DNA of 64,000 bases from Diadophis punctatus similis (Eukaryota; Chordata; Lepidosauria; Squamata; Dipsadidae): contig JALIGW010000005.1 of assembly GCA_023053685.1 (NCBI GenBank), positions 52,576,742 to 52,640,741 on the forward strand, written 5' to 3'. This document shows, in pieces, positions 49,340 through 59,249 of this stretch. A model generated the notes under the pieces. It had not been told where the DNA came from. It searched no databases and was given only the letters and a program-made list of their open reading frames with translations. The position numbers were made by a program, and so were the translations under genes. Position 1 is the first letter of the stretch, and each line of letters opens with the position of its first letter.

Positions 49340-50065
49340 CAATGCATTTCTCACTGATATTGTTTTCTGCCAGTTCAACGATGGATGGAAAGCCTTTAAT
49401 TGGTTCGGTTCTGCAACCCAACAAGACAGACACAGACTTCAGAGGATAATCAGAACTGCAGAAAAAACAATTACTGCCAACCTGCCTTCCATTGAGGACC
49501 TGTATACTGCACGAGTCAAAAAGAGGGCCGTGAAAATATTTACAGACTCCTTGCATCCTGGACATAAATTATTTCAACTCCTACCCTCAAAAATGATGCT
49601 ATAGAGCACTGCACACCAAGACAGCTAGACACAAGAACAGTTTTTCCCCGAACGCCATCACTCTGCTAAACAAATAATTCTCTCACCACTGTCAAACTAT
49701 TCACTAAGGCTGCATTACTATTACTATTAGTCTTCTCATTGTTCCTATCACCCATCTCCTCCCACTTATGAGTGTATGACTGTAACTTGTTGCTTGTATC
49801 CTTACGATTTATATTAATATTGATTGTTTCCTGATTGCTTATTTGTACCCTATGACAATCATTAAGTGTTGTACCTCATGATTCTTGACAAATGTATCTT
49901 TTTTTTATCTACACTGAGAGCATATGTACCAAAGACAAATTCCTTGTGTGTCCAATCACACTTGGCCAATAAAGAATTCTATTCTATTCTATTCTATTCT
50001 ATTCTATTCTATTCTATTCTATTCTATTCTATTCTATTCTATTCTATTCTATTCTATTCTATTCT
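49340..50065 (+). mobile_element. CR1/L3-type LINE 3' end with (ATTCT)n tail
   Basis: The plus strand encodes a decayed ORF2 C-terminus (RIIRTAEK, LPSIEDLYTARVKKRA, DSLHPGHKLFQLLPSK) and then stops. The 3' UTR ends 'tccaatcacacttggccaat' with a poly(A)-like AATAAA at 49968-49973, then turns directly into an 18-unit ATTCT array. This arrangement matches the Snake1 (L3) CR1 elements described for colubroid snakes. It is a 5'-truncated dead copy. Confidence 0.85.
49976..50065 (+). repeat. (ATTCT)n array, 18 units
   Basis: Eighteen perfect ATTCT units continue the 3' tail of the CR1/L3-type LINE. Confidence 0.98.
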
Positions 50066-50148
50066 CAGCACTGAGGAAAAGTCCAAGGTTATGCTAATGA
50101 AATTTTCACTGTCTTCTGAAATACTGTCAAGGAGAAGGTGAAACAATA

Positions 50149-50539
50149 CAGGTAGTCCTCGACTTACAACAGTTTATTTAGTGAGCATTTGAAGTTACAA
50201 CAGCATTGAAAAAAGTGACTTATGACCATTTTTCACACTTATGATCATTGTAGCATCTCCATAGTCACCTGATCAAAATGCAGATGCTTGCCAACTGACT
50301 CATATTTGTAATGGTTGCAGTGTCCCGGGGTCATGTGATCACCTTTCCTAACCACCTGACAAGTCAATGGGGAAGCCAGATTCACTTAACAACCGTGTTA
50401 CTAATTTAACAACTGCAGCGATTCATTCAAAAACTGTGACAAGAAAGGTTGTAAAATGTGGCAAAATTCACTTAACAAATGTCTCACTTACCAACAGAAG
50501 TGTTGGGCTGAGTTGGGGTTGTAAATCGAAGATTACCTG
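50149..50539 (+). mobile_element. Tigger-like MITE flanked by TA
   Basis: It begins CAGGTAGTCCTCGACTTAC and ends TAAATCGAAGATTACCTG. The inverted ends (CAGGTAGTCCTCGA type) are bordered by TA on both sides (50147-50148 and 50540-50541). No transposase. It is related to the decayed copies at 13100 and 61170. Confidence 0.82.
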
Positions 50540-50541
50540 TA

Positions 50542-51946
50542 TTTTATTGGAAGGCAGTCCTAAAAACAAGCCACATTTTTCCAATTTGTGAATAAGAAAA
50601 CCCATTTTCAATTAATACTTTGAATTGAGGCTTACAATCACATTGAAAAATGACCATGAATAATATCACTGTGGTAGTTTCATCTCTAATCCCATCTACA
50701 CAAGCTAATTAGAGTTGTCTATAGTCTAAAGCTTCTGAGTCATCTTTAAGGACAATTTTTCATAGAGAGCATTCTATATCATTGAGGCTAAATCAGCATC
50801 AACAGATTCTTATTTATTCAATAAGTATTGTTTGTGCTGCTCCAGTATCTTACTGAATTTTCCAAAAAAAATGCTCTAATGATAAAACTACCCTCATTTT
50901 TCTTGAATTGCCTTTGTCTTCATTCTAGGAATAGTAAAGAAGGCAAAGTCTGTCAGCTAAAAGAAGCAAAGTTTACAAGATTTTTGCTTCTTTTTCAGTT
51001 TTGCAACTGTGAAAACATTTTTTTTAAAATCATTGATCTTATCCCTAGGCAGGTTGATAGATTTTTACTTGTCTGCTAACAACAGAGTTGTCACAGATGC
51101 ACAAATTTGCCTGCTGTCTGTATATTTTTACAGTATTAGCATATACCATATATGTATATATTTCTTTAGTTTGGGAGTATTTATATAATGGATGAGTTAT
51201 GAACTCACCATGTCTTAAATCCAACTATATAAAGATTTCTTGGCTAAGAACTATCAAGTTCCAGCAGCCCACCTCCTAAGAAGATAAAGATAAGGAGAAA
51301 TAAAATGAACAATGGAATACCTAATATGCTTTTTATATTAACATTTTCCTAATCACATTTTATATGTGTGCGTACTTATTTGCGTATGTATTTATGAATA
51401 ATAGCAAAAATTGAGGGGGACCCTAGTCTTGTCCCTGTTACCCAGTCTTCTTACAAGCTTTTATCTGTTGAGCCTTGTTACCCAACTGGTTGGTGATATA
51501 ACATCCCCATTGCACTGAACTTGAAGAAATTTTTCAAAGTTATATTTTTATTGGCAGTTAAACCAATAAGACATTACTTTTATAGTTCATTTTCAGTTAA
51601 ATAAAAGGCCCATTTAAGACATATCCACAATATTAGTATCTGATTGGTAAGTAAGTGTATATATGGCCTTTCTATTTTTGGACACACATTCAAAATACAA
51701 TTAAAACAGATGCAATTTTAAGTAATTAAAAAACAACAACAACCCTCAAACAATAAAGGGCTAATTACGTATTTTGTATGAGTGGATGGTTTATGTACTG
51801 CTGAATCTTAAAAATTTGCCACTGAAATACAAATAAATTACAAGACTGTTGGACAAGTTCAAGCTCTAATCTTGAGGAACCCAACTTCAATTTTAAAAAA
51901 GAGCTTTACTGTTGGATTATGCTCAGTCATGTGAAGAATGATGTAT

Positions 51947-51978
<32 letters not shown>

Positions 51979-52620
51979 ACACGTCCGGCTTTTTGAATGG
52001 TTTTGCATATTTTAGGGGGAAAAGTTTTTCCCTTGTAGATGACAGAAAACAGATTGTATCAACTCTGCAATTACATTTGAGCCTATATTTACCATTAGCA
52101 GCAGTTTACCATTTTTATGTACTCATAATAGAAAGGCCTACTTACCAAAAAGAATACACAAACATGTATCTGAAAGATTCTGAAAGCAGAGATAGATTTA
52201 CCATCAGCTTCCCAAAGCTTGTAGCACCCTGCGTCACTCTCTCAGCTTTCAGGAGTTTGGGGTGAACAAGTTAAAATTAAATTTTGTACTTGTAAGTCTG
52301 AATAACATGGAAAAAGAAACAAATAACATGAAAAAAGTGGAAAAGTTTAGGAAAATAGAGTTGGGATTGTGCACTCAATGCTTGATCTAACTACATCCAT
52401 TTGCTCTCTTTCCCAAACTCTTTGCCCCAAATATGTTCCACAGGGTTCTTAGTCTGCCTCCTCTAAAGAAAAAAAGATGAGTAGCTATATTTTAAAGTTT
52501 GGTTCACTAAAGCTGAGTAACTACTTGTGTATTTCTTTGTTACTTAAGATTCCCAATCATTAGATAAATAAAAAAGTTGTCCCATCCCAAGTTATACTTC
52601 TGAAATGAAGAATGTTTTTA
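50542..52620. other. Non-coding with a (CA)n at 51950-51981
   Basis: AT-rich DNA; the only repeat noticed is a short (CA)n. No gene seen. Confidence 0.5.
51950..51981 (+). repeat. (CA)n microsatellite
   Basis: About 15 CA units with one interruption. Confidence 0.93.
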
Positions 52621-52626
52621 TGTATA

Positions 52627-52833
52627 TAGCAATAGCACTTAGACTTATATACCGCTTCATAGTGCTTTACAGCCCTCTCTAAGAGTTCAGCATATTTCCC
52701 CCAACAATCTGGGTCCTCATTTTACCCACCTCGGAAGGATGGAAGGCTGAGTCAACCTTGAGCCGGTGAGATTTGAACAGCTGAACTGCTGAACTGCAGT
52801 GCTGCATTTTAACCACTGCGCCACCTCGGCTCT
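52627..52833 (-). mobile_element. tRNA-derived squamate SINE, nearly full length
   Basis: Reverse complement of the copy at 29302. The head 'gagccgaggtggcgcagtgg' is at 52814-52833, the B box 'gttcaaatctc' near 52768-52778, and the tail 'tataagtctaagtgctattgc' at the left edge. Confidence 0.87.
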
Positions 52834-53490
52834 GTATATATACAATTAGAGAGAGGGAAGGGGAAATGGGTGCCTGTGTGGTATGCAAGTTTTAAAAGTA
52901 TAATTCTGAATTTGGAGAGAAAAATCCTGGGTTACAATCCATTTCTTTTCATTTGAATATGGTTGGGATTCTGAAGCAGTAGAAGAAAATCCTGAAATCT
53001 GCCCCTTTTCCAATAAGAAATATTGGGGACCCAATAGCACATGGCATGTCTCTAATAATGAAGACTGTTGTTTTATATTCTCTCTCTGCTGCTCCTGCCG
53101 GCAGCTAGTAAGTGGGATTTTTTTTTCCTGCCGTGCATTTGAGAGACAGCCAAAATGCTGGGAAAGAGCTGATTTCTGCGGCATCCACAAATAAATGAAG
53201 CAACGGCAGTGCTGACATTAAGCAAAGGTAATCATATATACGTGTGTGTTTCTCTGTGTGTGGTATTATAAGTACAAGGTAGTGTAGAGTAAAATGAAGG
53301 CAGTTAATTTTTAGAATGAAGCTAGACCATTGCAATGTTAAAGAAACAGATTAAGGTGAACATAGGATCAAATGACCTGGTAAAAAAAAAGAAATTAGGA
53401 AATATATCTAGAATTTTTTTTTCCTTAAACGGGCTGAAATACAAAGAATAGAACTGCTAGTTTAGCATTTTGGAACCAAACAGTATTCAC
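52834..53490. other. Non-coding, no recognised feature
   Basis: No gene or repeat recognised. Confidence 0.5.
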
Positions 53491-53500
53491 TTTCATGCTG

Positions 53501-53501
<1 letters not shown>

Positions 53502-53598
<97 letters not shown>

Positions 53599-53603
53599 TG
53601 TGT
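53502..53603 (+). repeat. (TC)n-(TG)n microsatellite
   Basis: About 40 TC units followed by about 11 TG units. Confidence 0.97.
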
Positions 53604-53886
53604 TTCTCTTTTATTAATGCCAGGTACAAAAATGCTGGGGAGAATATGTTCAAAATGTCTAGGAAAATGGCTTTTTCCCTCCCCCACCTCTAATGATAAT
53701 TATTATGTGGCTTTTCCCTTTGCCGATTTTTTAAACCTCTTGTATTTTCCAACAGGATCAAATCTTTATGGAGGAAAATGGCTTTCTTAATTCCTAACTG
53801 CCTAGATTATTGATAGGGCAGGGTAGGGCTCCATGTTTCTTTCTTTTTTTTAATTTGAAAAGAATTGCACTTTCTTTCTCCATAGT

Positions 53887-53997
53887 GGGCGGAGCTAGCC
53901 TCCAAGAATGGGTTAAATCTGCCCCCTAGCCAATAGGACCGAGTCTTAAAAAAGGTATAAATAGTGCTCTCTTAGATTGGCACTCCCTCTTTTAATC
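53887..53997 (+). repeat. DIRS left inverted terminal repeat
   Basis: These 111 bp match the reverse complement of 59894-60004 at 108 positions; all three differences are transitions. The repeat carries a TATA box and probably the promoter. Confidence 0.95.
53956..53964 (+). promoter_or_regulatory. TATA box in left ITR
   Basis: TATAAATAG lies about 860 bp before the ORF1 start and reads into the element. It fits a polymerase II core promoter for the genomic RNA. The mirrored copy in the right ITR points inward as well. Confidence 0.6.
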
Positions 53998-54560
53998 TCG
54001 GTCCGTAGCCAAAGGGCATTGTGCTTTTTCCTGTGCTTGGAGGCTAGTTCCACCGTTGTTACTCCTATATTTCCTGATTGATTCTTCTATCGTGAGTGAC
54101 ATTTCTCCATGATCTAAAGTCTCCCCTAACTGACAGCTGTCATCTGTGGGTTGAGCGCGGCGTGGGCAGCTGCCCAGCCGCATACTGCGGCCCTTAGATC
54201 CATCCAGGGCCACAGGGCGAATTAGAGGGAGGCCTATTTCTTCACCTGCTCCCTCCTTCCTAACCTTCTGGGGGAAAAGCAGAAGAGCGCGTTTTTTGTA
54301 GCCGCAGAAGCCGTGCTTGGGCGGCCACCGGCTTTCCTCCCTTCGGCTGGAGCCCGATCTTTCCGCAACCGCTTTGAAAGCACCGTGCTGACTCTGGCCG
54401 CCCCAAGCAGAGCCCTCCTCTGCCAGGCCTACCTCTCCCTTCGGTGGCCTCAGCCGTCAAATCGGCAGGCCTTAAACCGTCGCCGGAGCCTCTCTGACTT
54501 GGCGGGAACAGCCGTTGCGACTCCAACGCTGACGTCACGGCGGCCATTTTGGAATCTCCA

Positions 54561-54717
54561 ATTCGGCTTTCCTGATTGGCTGTCGCTCCTCATCATCAGT
54601 TGCCGGGCAGATTAGATGATCGATTGCGGTGCCCGGGCGATTCGGCTCTCCTGATTGGCTGTCGCTCCTCGTCATCAGTTGCCGGGCAGACCAGACGATC
54701 GATTGGAGTGCCGGCGC
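54561..54717 (+). repeat. 79-bp tandem repeat in DIRS leader, two copies
   Basis: Units start at 54561 and 54640 with 'attcggct'. Both contain 'cctgattggctgtcgctcct' and 'cagttgccgggcaga', with a few substitutions between them. The repeat lies upstream of ORF1, where it could act as a regulatory or packaging repeat. Confidence 0.9.
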
Positions 54718-54815
54718 ATGCGCAGTGAGCTCCAGGCTTCGGTACAAGTGCGACGAAGCTCGGAGAGGGAGGAAATCGCTCCAGAAGCTGTTTAATAAAG
54801 CTTAATACAACAATC

Positions 54816-54960
54816 ATGGCTGAGGGGGCTCACAGGCAGGGCAAGGCCAAGTCCAAATCATCCAGGCCTTGCCCTCCCGAAGGCTCACAGGAAGATTCGT
54901 CCCTGCCACGAGCCACCAATGAACACAGGGACAGATCCCCCCTCAACTCACCCCCCCAAA
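54816..54960 (+). pseudogene. DIRS ORF1 (gag-like) N-terminal part, before frame change
   Basis: The ATG at 54816 (aatcATGgc, a moderate initiation context) opens a Ser/Pro/Lys-rich N-terminus starting MAEGAHRQGKAKS. At the seven-C run 54951-54957 the likely coding frame changes to the frame of the long ORF that follows: after the run the original frame reads Pro/Lys/Ala-rich sequence continuous with that ORF, while the ATG frame becomes unrelated. A one-base loss in the homopolymer explains this; a sequencing error there is also possible. An AATAAA lies only 17 bp upstream of the ATG (54794-54799). Confidence 0.7.
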
Positions 54961-55057
54961 GGCTAAAAAGCCTTCAAAAACGGCTTCTAAGGGGGAGGGA
55001 CATAAAGGCTCATCTAAGCCTGCGCCAGGGGGCGCACCTGCAGGTCCCACCACCCCC

Positions 55058-56584
55058 ATGTCACCAGCCCATGGCCATGGGGACGTGGCACCTCAACATC
55101 TGACACACAGGGTGGGGCAGCCTTGCTCACCTGAGGATGTCTCCCTGGACAATCCGAGCATCCATCTTCAGGAGGGGGACGTTTGGGGCGCTCACTCCTC
55201 TCAGGGTCGCTCCTCCCACCGCAGGGTCACATCAGCAGTCTACAAGGACCCACTGGACGATCCTGCGGTCCAACAACGAATGGATGACGCCATTAAGCGA
55301 GGGATTGAGGCTGCTGTCAAGGCCATGGCTCACTCCTCCCAGAGCCGTCCTCCCCCCAGAGCGGTCTCACCTCCGCCCGTCCTGGAACCTGCATCCATTG
55401 ACGACATGGAGGATGATGATTACTCCGTACACAGCTCCCCCATCCCGGCTGGAGACCTGGACAAGGAGGAAGGAGAAATTGAAGAGGGCCAAGGAGGTTG
55501 TGATCCTCCCCACCCACAGCTGTCAGAGGACGAGGACCTGGCTCCCGAACCCTCGACATCTACTTCCCTCTTCCACCCCAGCCTTTTTCATTCCCTGCTC
55601 CATAAGGCCAGGGCAACGGCCAACATCCCGCCATCGGCCGCTGACCCTCAAACTTCTGCGGTTCAGGGTGACCCCATATTCGGTGAAGCCTCAACCTCTT
55701 CCACCGAGGTAATCCCGACGCCTAACCTCTTTGTTGATGCCATTACAAAGCAGTGGCATACGCCCGCCTCGGGGCCCGCGCCTAACGCTCAAGACAAGAG
55801 GTATTTCAACATCTCGTCTCACCTGGCGCAGCATCTTCCAGTTCCGGCTGTCGACCCTCCCGTGTTGGCGCTCTATTTGAATGCTCCAGTTCCCGGGGAG
55901 CCAGATGACCTCCTTCGTCCGGAGGAACGTCGGACGGAATCCATTCTACAGAAAACCCACCAGGCGGCGGCCTGGGCGGTTAGAGCCTCGACTACAACGT
56001 CATTTTTTTGTCACACTTCTTTGAAGTGGTTACATGGTCTACAGGACCATATCCCGCAGGCCGACACGAGGGCTCACCAGGACATTCAGAAATTAATTGC
56101 TGCTGCCCAATTCACTTCTGACTCCACGCTCCAGGCCGGTCGTTTTGCGGCCAGGGCAATGGGAACGGCGGTGGTGGCCAGGCGCATGCACTGGCTCCGT
56201 GGCTGGTCAGCCGATTTGCGGCATAAGTGGAAACTGGCAGCGGCTCCGATTTCTGGTCAGTCCCTGTTTGGTCCGGCCCTAGACCGGATCACTACGGAAA
56301 CCAAAGATAAGAGGAAAATCCTCCCCTCTTACAATAAAAAGTCCCAAAATAAGGCCCCTCCCTACCGGCGAGGCTCCAGGCCAGCAGATACCCCATACAA
56401 TAGGTACCAGGGATCCTACTCTTCTGGGCAAGGGCAGTACGGGGCACCCCAAGGGCAATATGGGGCTTCCCAGGGTTCATTTGCCCCGCGGCAGCGCTCG
56501 GCTGCTGACAGGCCATACCGGGGCGGGCAATCAAAACGGCCCTTTAGAGGAGCCGGTGGTCGCCCTTACCGCCGGTATAAGTAG
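55058..56584 (+). CDS. DIRS ORF1, gag-like protein
   Basis: 508 codons are open from the first ATG in this frame. The true N-terminus is upstream, beyond the frame change at 54951-54957. The protein is acidic and Pro/Ser-rich over about residues 50-220. A conserved-looking core follows (about 228-420) with Trp-, Leu- and Arg-rich segments such as ITKQWHTPASG and HQAAAWAVRAS. The tail (about 450-508) is basic, with Tyr/Gly/Gln repeats (QGQYGAPQGQYGASQG) and Arg-Gly motifs ending RPYRRYK. DIRS ORF1 proteins are regarded as Gag-like, binding element RNA in particles; the basic Arg/Gly tail fits nucleic-acid binding in place of zinc knuckles. It overlaps ORF2 by about 125 bp in a different frame. 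Confidence 0.85.
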   Translation: MSPAHGHGDVAPQHLTHRVGQPCSPEDVSLDNPSIHLQEGDVWGAHSSQGRSSHRRVTSAVYKDPLDDPAVQQRMDDAIKRGIEAAVKAMAHSSQSRPPPRAVSPPPVLEPASIDDMEDDDYSVHSSPIPAGDLDKEEGEIEEGQGGCDPPHPQLSEDEDLAPEPSTSTSLFHPSLFHSLLHKARATANIPPSAADPQTSAVQGDPIFGEASTSSTEVIPTPNLFVDAITKQWHTPASGPAPNAQDKRYFNISSHLAQHLPVPAVDPPVLALYLNAPVPGEPDDLLRPEERRTESILQKTHQAAAWAVRASTTTSFFCHTSLKWLHGLQDHIPQADTRAHQDIQKLIAAAQFTSDSTLQAGRFAARAMGTAVVARRMHWLRGWSADLRHKWKLAAAPISGQSLFGPALDRITTETKDKRKILPSYNKKSQNKAPPYRRGSRPADTPYNRYQGSYSSGQGQYGAPQGQYGASQGSFAPRQRSAADRPYRGGQSKRPFRGAGGRPYRRYK

Positions 56585-59249
56585 ACCCGATTCGATCCCT
56601 CCCATTGGGGGTCGACTGGCATCCTTTGCCAGTCGGTGGGAGGAAATCACCAATGACGCATGGGTTTTGCAAACCCTGTCGACAGGACTGTACCTGGAAT
56701 TTATTTCCACCCCTCCGAGGTTTTTCTTACGCTGCCCCTTGTCTTCAAACATTTCCAAACGGGTCCTCGTAGATCAGGCCATCCAGCACCTACTGGATAT
56801 TAGAGCCATCCAGCGAGTGCCTGAGGACCAGCAGGGGCAAGGCTTTTATTCCATCTTGTTTGTGGTTCCGAAATCCTCGGGTGGGTGGAGAGCAATTCTC
56901 GATCTGAAACGCCTGAACAGATATGTGAGGTACAGAAAATTCAAAATGCACACCCTGCAATCAATTTTGGCGGGAATTAGGCGTGGCGATTTTCTCGCCT
57001 CAATTGACCTCACGGAGGCCTACCTCCACATTCCTATTCATCCTTCTCACCGCCAGTTCCTCAGATTTTGCTATGCAGGGGTGCATTATGAATACCAGGC
57101 GCTACCCTTCGGCCTGTCTTCAGCGCCAAGGGTATTCACCAAGGTTTTGGCCGCCTTGACCGCCCACCTTAGGGCTCTTCCCGTGCGTGTTCAGTGTTAC
57201 CTGGACGACATTCTCATCCAGTCCTCTTCCCTTTCCCAGGCTCAGCAGGATGTCCAGGTTACCCTCAACACACTTGAGCACCACGGGTTTCTCGTTAATT
57301 TGGGAAAGAGCCAACTGTCCCCCTCCACCAGGGTCACACACCTGGGGGCCATCATTGACTCTCTGGAATGCAGGGTCTACCTGTCCCAGGACTGGAGAGA
57401 CAGCATATTGGAACTAGTCCAGCATGTTCTGGCTCAAACAAGGATTCCCTTGAACCAGCTGTCTTCCCTCCTGGGAAAAATGATTTCTGCAATACACATC
57501 GTTCCGTGGGCTCACCTGCACTCCAGAGACCTTCAATGGTTTCTTCTCCCCTTTCAGCGGGCGAATCGCAGCCACTCCCCCGCGAGGGTCAGGATGCCAG
57601 TGTCGGCGAGGAAATCACTCCGGTGGTGGACTTCGCCCGCCCTGAGCGAGGGCTCCGACTTCATGGAGCCACAGAGGCTCACGTTGACGACCGACGCCAG
57701 CACCACGGGCGGGGGGGCCCACACCGAATCCCTCGTCGCCCAGGGCACCTGGTCCAGGGCAGAGCGCTCCCTTCTGATCAATTTGCTAGAGCTCAGGGCG
57801 GTCAGGTTGGCCCTTGCGCATTTTCAACCTCACCTGGTGGGCCGTCACATCTTAGTCTTAACGGACAACGTAACTACGAAAGCCCACATAAATCGGCAGG
57901 GGGGGACCTTCTCCAGGGCCCTCATGTCCGAAGCGATGATCTTGGGGCTCTGGGCGGAGCGGCATCTCCGATCCATCACTGCGGAGCACATCTCCGGGGT
58001 GAGCAACACCACGGCGGACTGGCTCAGCCGCAATGCCATCGACCCGGCAGAGTGGTCCCTGCACCCGGACATTTTCCATCAAATAGTGGCCCGCTTTGGA
58101 CTGCCAGCCGTGGATCTGTTCGCCACCCCGGAAAACGCCAAACTTCCCAGGTTCGTGACCAGGTTCCGAACTCCGGGCGCGGAGGACACGGACGCTCTTC
58201 GTTGTCAATGGCCACAGGAATTGCTGTATGCCTTTCCCCCCCCTTCCGCTGATCCCGCAGGTCATCCGGAGGGTCCTGAGGCTGAAAGCAGAAGTCATCC
58301 TCCTGGCCCCACACTGGCCCCGGCGGACCTGGTTCGCGGACCTTATGTCCCTGTCCGCATCACCTCCCTGGCGGATCCCGCCGACAGAGTGGTCGCTTGC
58401 CCAGGGGTCAGTGCAGCATCCAGAGCTGCACTGGCTACAACTGACCGCCTGGCGCTTGAGCGGCTCACTCTGCAACACCGCCTAGTTCCGGACGACCTCT
58501 CTGCAATCATGTTGGCCTCCAGACGGCCGTCAACGGAGCGGATTTATTCGGTTACCTGGCGCACATTTTGTGCCTGGTGCGCGCAGGTGGGTTATTCCCC
58601 TCTTGATCTCTCAATCATTAACGTCATCCAGTTTCTGCAGCAGGGGCTCGCCAAGGGACTGTCTCCCAACACCTTGCGCAGGCAGGTTGCGGCGCTTTCA
58701 ACAGTGTTGTCCTGCCCACACCTGGACTCGCTGGCTGCTCACCCTCTCTTGAAGCAGTTCCTTAAGGGGGTCACTAACCTGTGCCCACCAGTGGTGCATC
58801 GTTTCCCCACGTGGGACCTTTCCAAGGTTCTCTCGGCCTTAACGGTTGCCCCTTTTGAACCATTGGACTCTGTTCCCTTGTCACACCTTTCCTTCAAGGT
58901 AGCGTTCCTCGTCGCAATCACCTCAGCGCGCAGGATATCTGAACTCGCAGCCTTGTCCGTGCGCGCGGACCTGTGTACCTTCCACAGCGACAGGGTCGTT
59001 CTTCGATTGGACCCGGCCTTCACGCCCAAGGTGAACACGCCGTTTCATAGGGCGCAGGAGGTCATCTTACCGGCCTTTTTTCAAAATCCGTCCACGGACT
59101 CTGAGCGCGCTTGGCACATGCTGGACGTTAAGCGAGCTCTTAACATTTATCTCTGCCGGACGCTTCCTTTGCGGCGAACTGAGACTTTATTTGTGACCTT
59201 TCGCCCCTCTACTCAGGGTCGCAAGGCGTCTTCAGCGACAATTGGCTGA
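56460..59249 (+). CDS. DIRS ORF2: reverse transcriptase-RNase H-methylase-like-tyrosine recombinase (truncated)
   Basis: The 929-codon frame starts inside ORF1 and the first ATG is at 56460; the real start is not certain. Reverse transcriptase covers about residues 95-330. Asp183 lies in SIDLTEAY, followed by the LPFGLSSAP motif (about 215) and the catalytic YLDD at 247-250. RNase H follows with a D-E-D-D set at Asp412 (TTDAS), Glu444 (LLELRA), Asp469 (LTDN) and Asp520 (TADWLSR). Next is the segment with DLFATPENAKLPRF (about 552-565), typical of the methylase-like part of DIRS ORFs. From about 58233 to 58455 the better matching frame is +1, and then the original frame resumes. The recombinase begins about residue 685 (RPSTERIYSVTWRTFCAWC) with its first catalytic Arg at about 825 (SARRISEL). 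A TGA at 59247-59249 ends the frame before the remaining catalytic residues. Confidence 0.9.
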   Translation: MGLPRVHLPRGSARLLTGHTGAGNQNGPLEEPVVALTAGISRPDSIPPIGGRLASFASRWEEITNDAWVLQTLSTGLYLEFISTPPRFFLRCPLSSNISKRVLVDQAIQHLLDIRAIQRVPEDQQGQGFYSILFVVPKSSGGWRAILDLKRLNRYVRYRKFKMHTLQSILAGIRRGDFLASIDLTEAYLHIPIHPSHRQFLRFCYAGVHYEYQALPFGLSSAPRVFTKVLAALTAHLRALPVRVQCYLDDILIQSSSLSQAQQDVQVTLNTLEHHGFLVNLGKSQLSPSTRVTHLGAIIDSLECRVYLSQDWRDSILELVQHVLAQTRIPLNQLSSLLGKMISAIHIVPWAHLHSRDLQWFLLPFQRANRSHSPARVRMPVSARKSLRWWTSPALSEGSDFMEPQRLTLTTDASTTGGGAHTESLVAQGTWSRAERSLLINLLELRAVRLALAHFQPHLVGRHILVLTDNVTTKAHINRQGGTFSRALMSEAMILGLWAERHLRSITAEHISGVSNTTADWLSRNAIDPAEWSLHPDIFHQIVARFGLPAVDLFATPENAKLPRFVTRFRTPGAEDTDALRCQWPQELLYAFPPPSADPAGHPEGPEAESRSHPPGPTLAPADLVRGPYVPVRITSLADPADRVVACPGVSAASRAALATTDRLALERLTLQHRLVPDDLSAIMLASRRPSTERIYSVTWRTFCAWCAQVGYSPLDLSIINVIQFLQQGLAKGLSPNTLRRQVAALSTVLSCPHLDSLAAHPLLKQFLKGVTNLCPPVVHRFPTWDLSKVLSALTVAPFEPLDSVPLSHLSFKVAFLVAITSARRISELAALSVRADLCTFHSDRVVLRLDPAFTPKVNTPFHRAQEVILPAFFQNPSTDSERAWHMLDVKRALNIYLCRTLPLRRTETLFVTFRPSTQGRKASSATIG
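58233..58485 (+). pseudogene. Methylase-like segment displaced to +1 frame
   Basis: At an eight-C run (58236-58243) the reading frame leaves the conserved one. In the +1 frame the sequence continues PLPLIPQVIRRVLRL, then LLAPHWPRRTWF, and later LTAWRLSG, which is the standard continuation of DIRS methylase-like regions. In the ORF2 frame this stretch is Pro/Ala/Arg-rich and unrelated. The +1 frame meets TAG at 58483-58485. The ORF2 frame regains family-like sequence at about 58455-58470. Either two opposite indels occurred, or ORF2 and a separate recombinase ORF normally overlap here and one extra C fused them. Confidence 0.75.

Noticed and set aside
49976..50065. CRISPR-like regular array
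   Set aside because: It is a simple pentanucleotide repeat without spacers in a eukaryotic LINE tail.
57368..58252. 294-codon ORF overlapping DIRS ORF2
   Set aside because: It is a frame shadow of ORF2 in GC-rich sequence; ORF2 in the other frame has all catalytic motifs.
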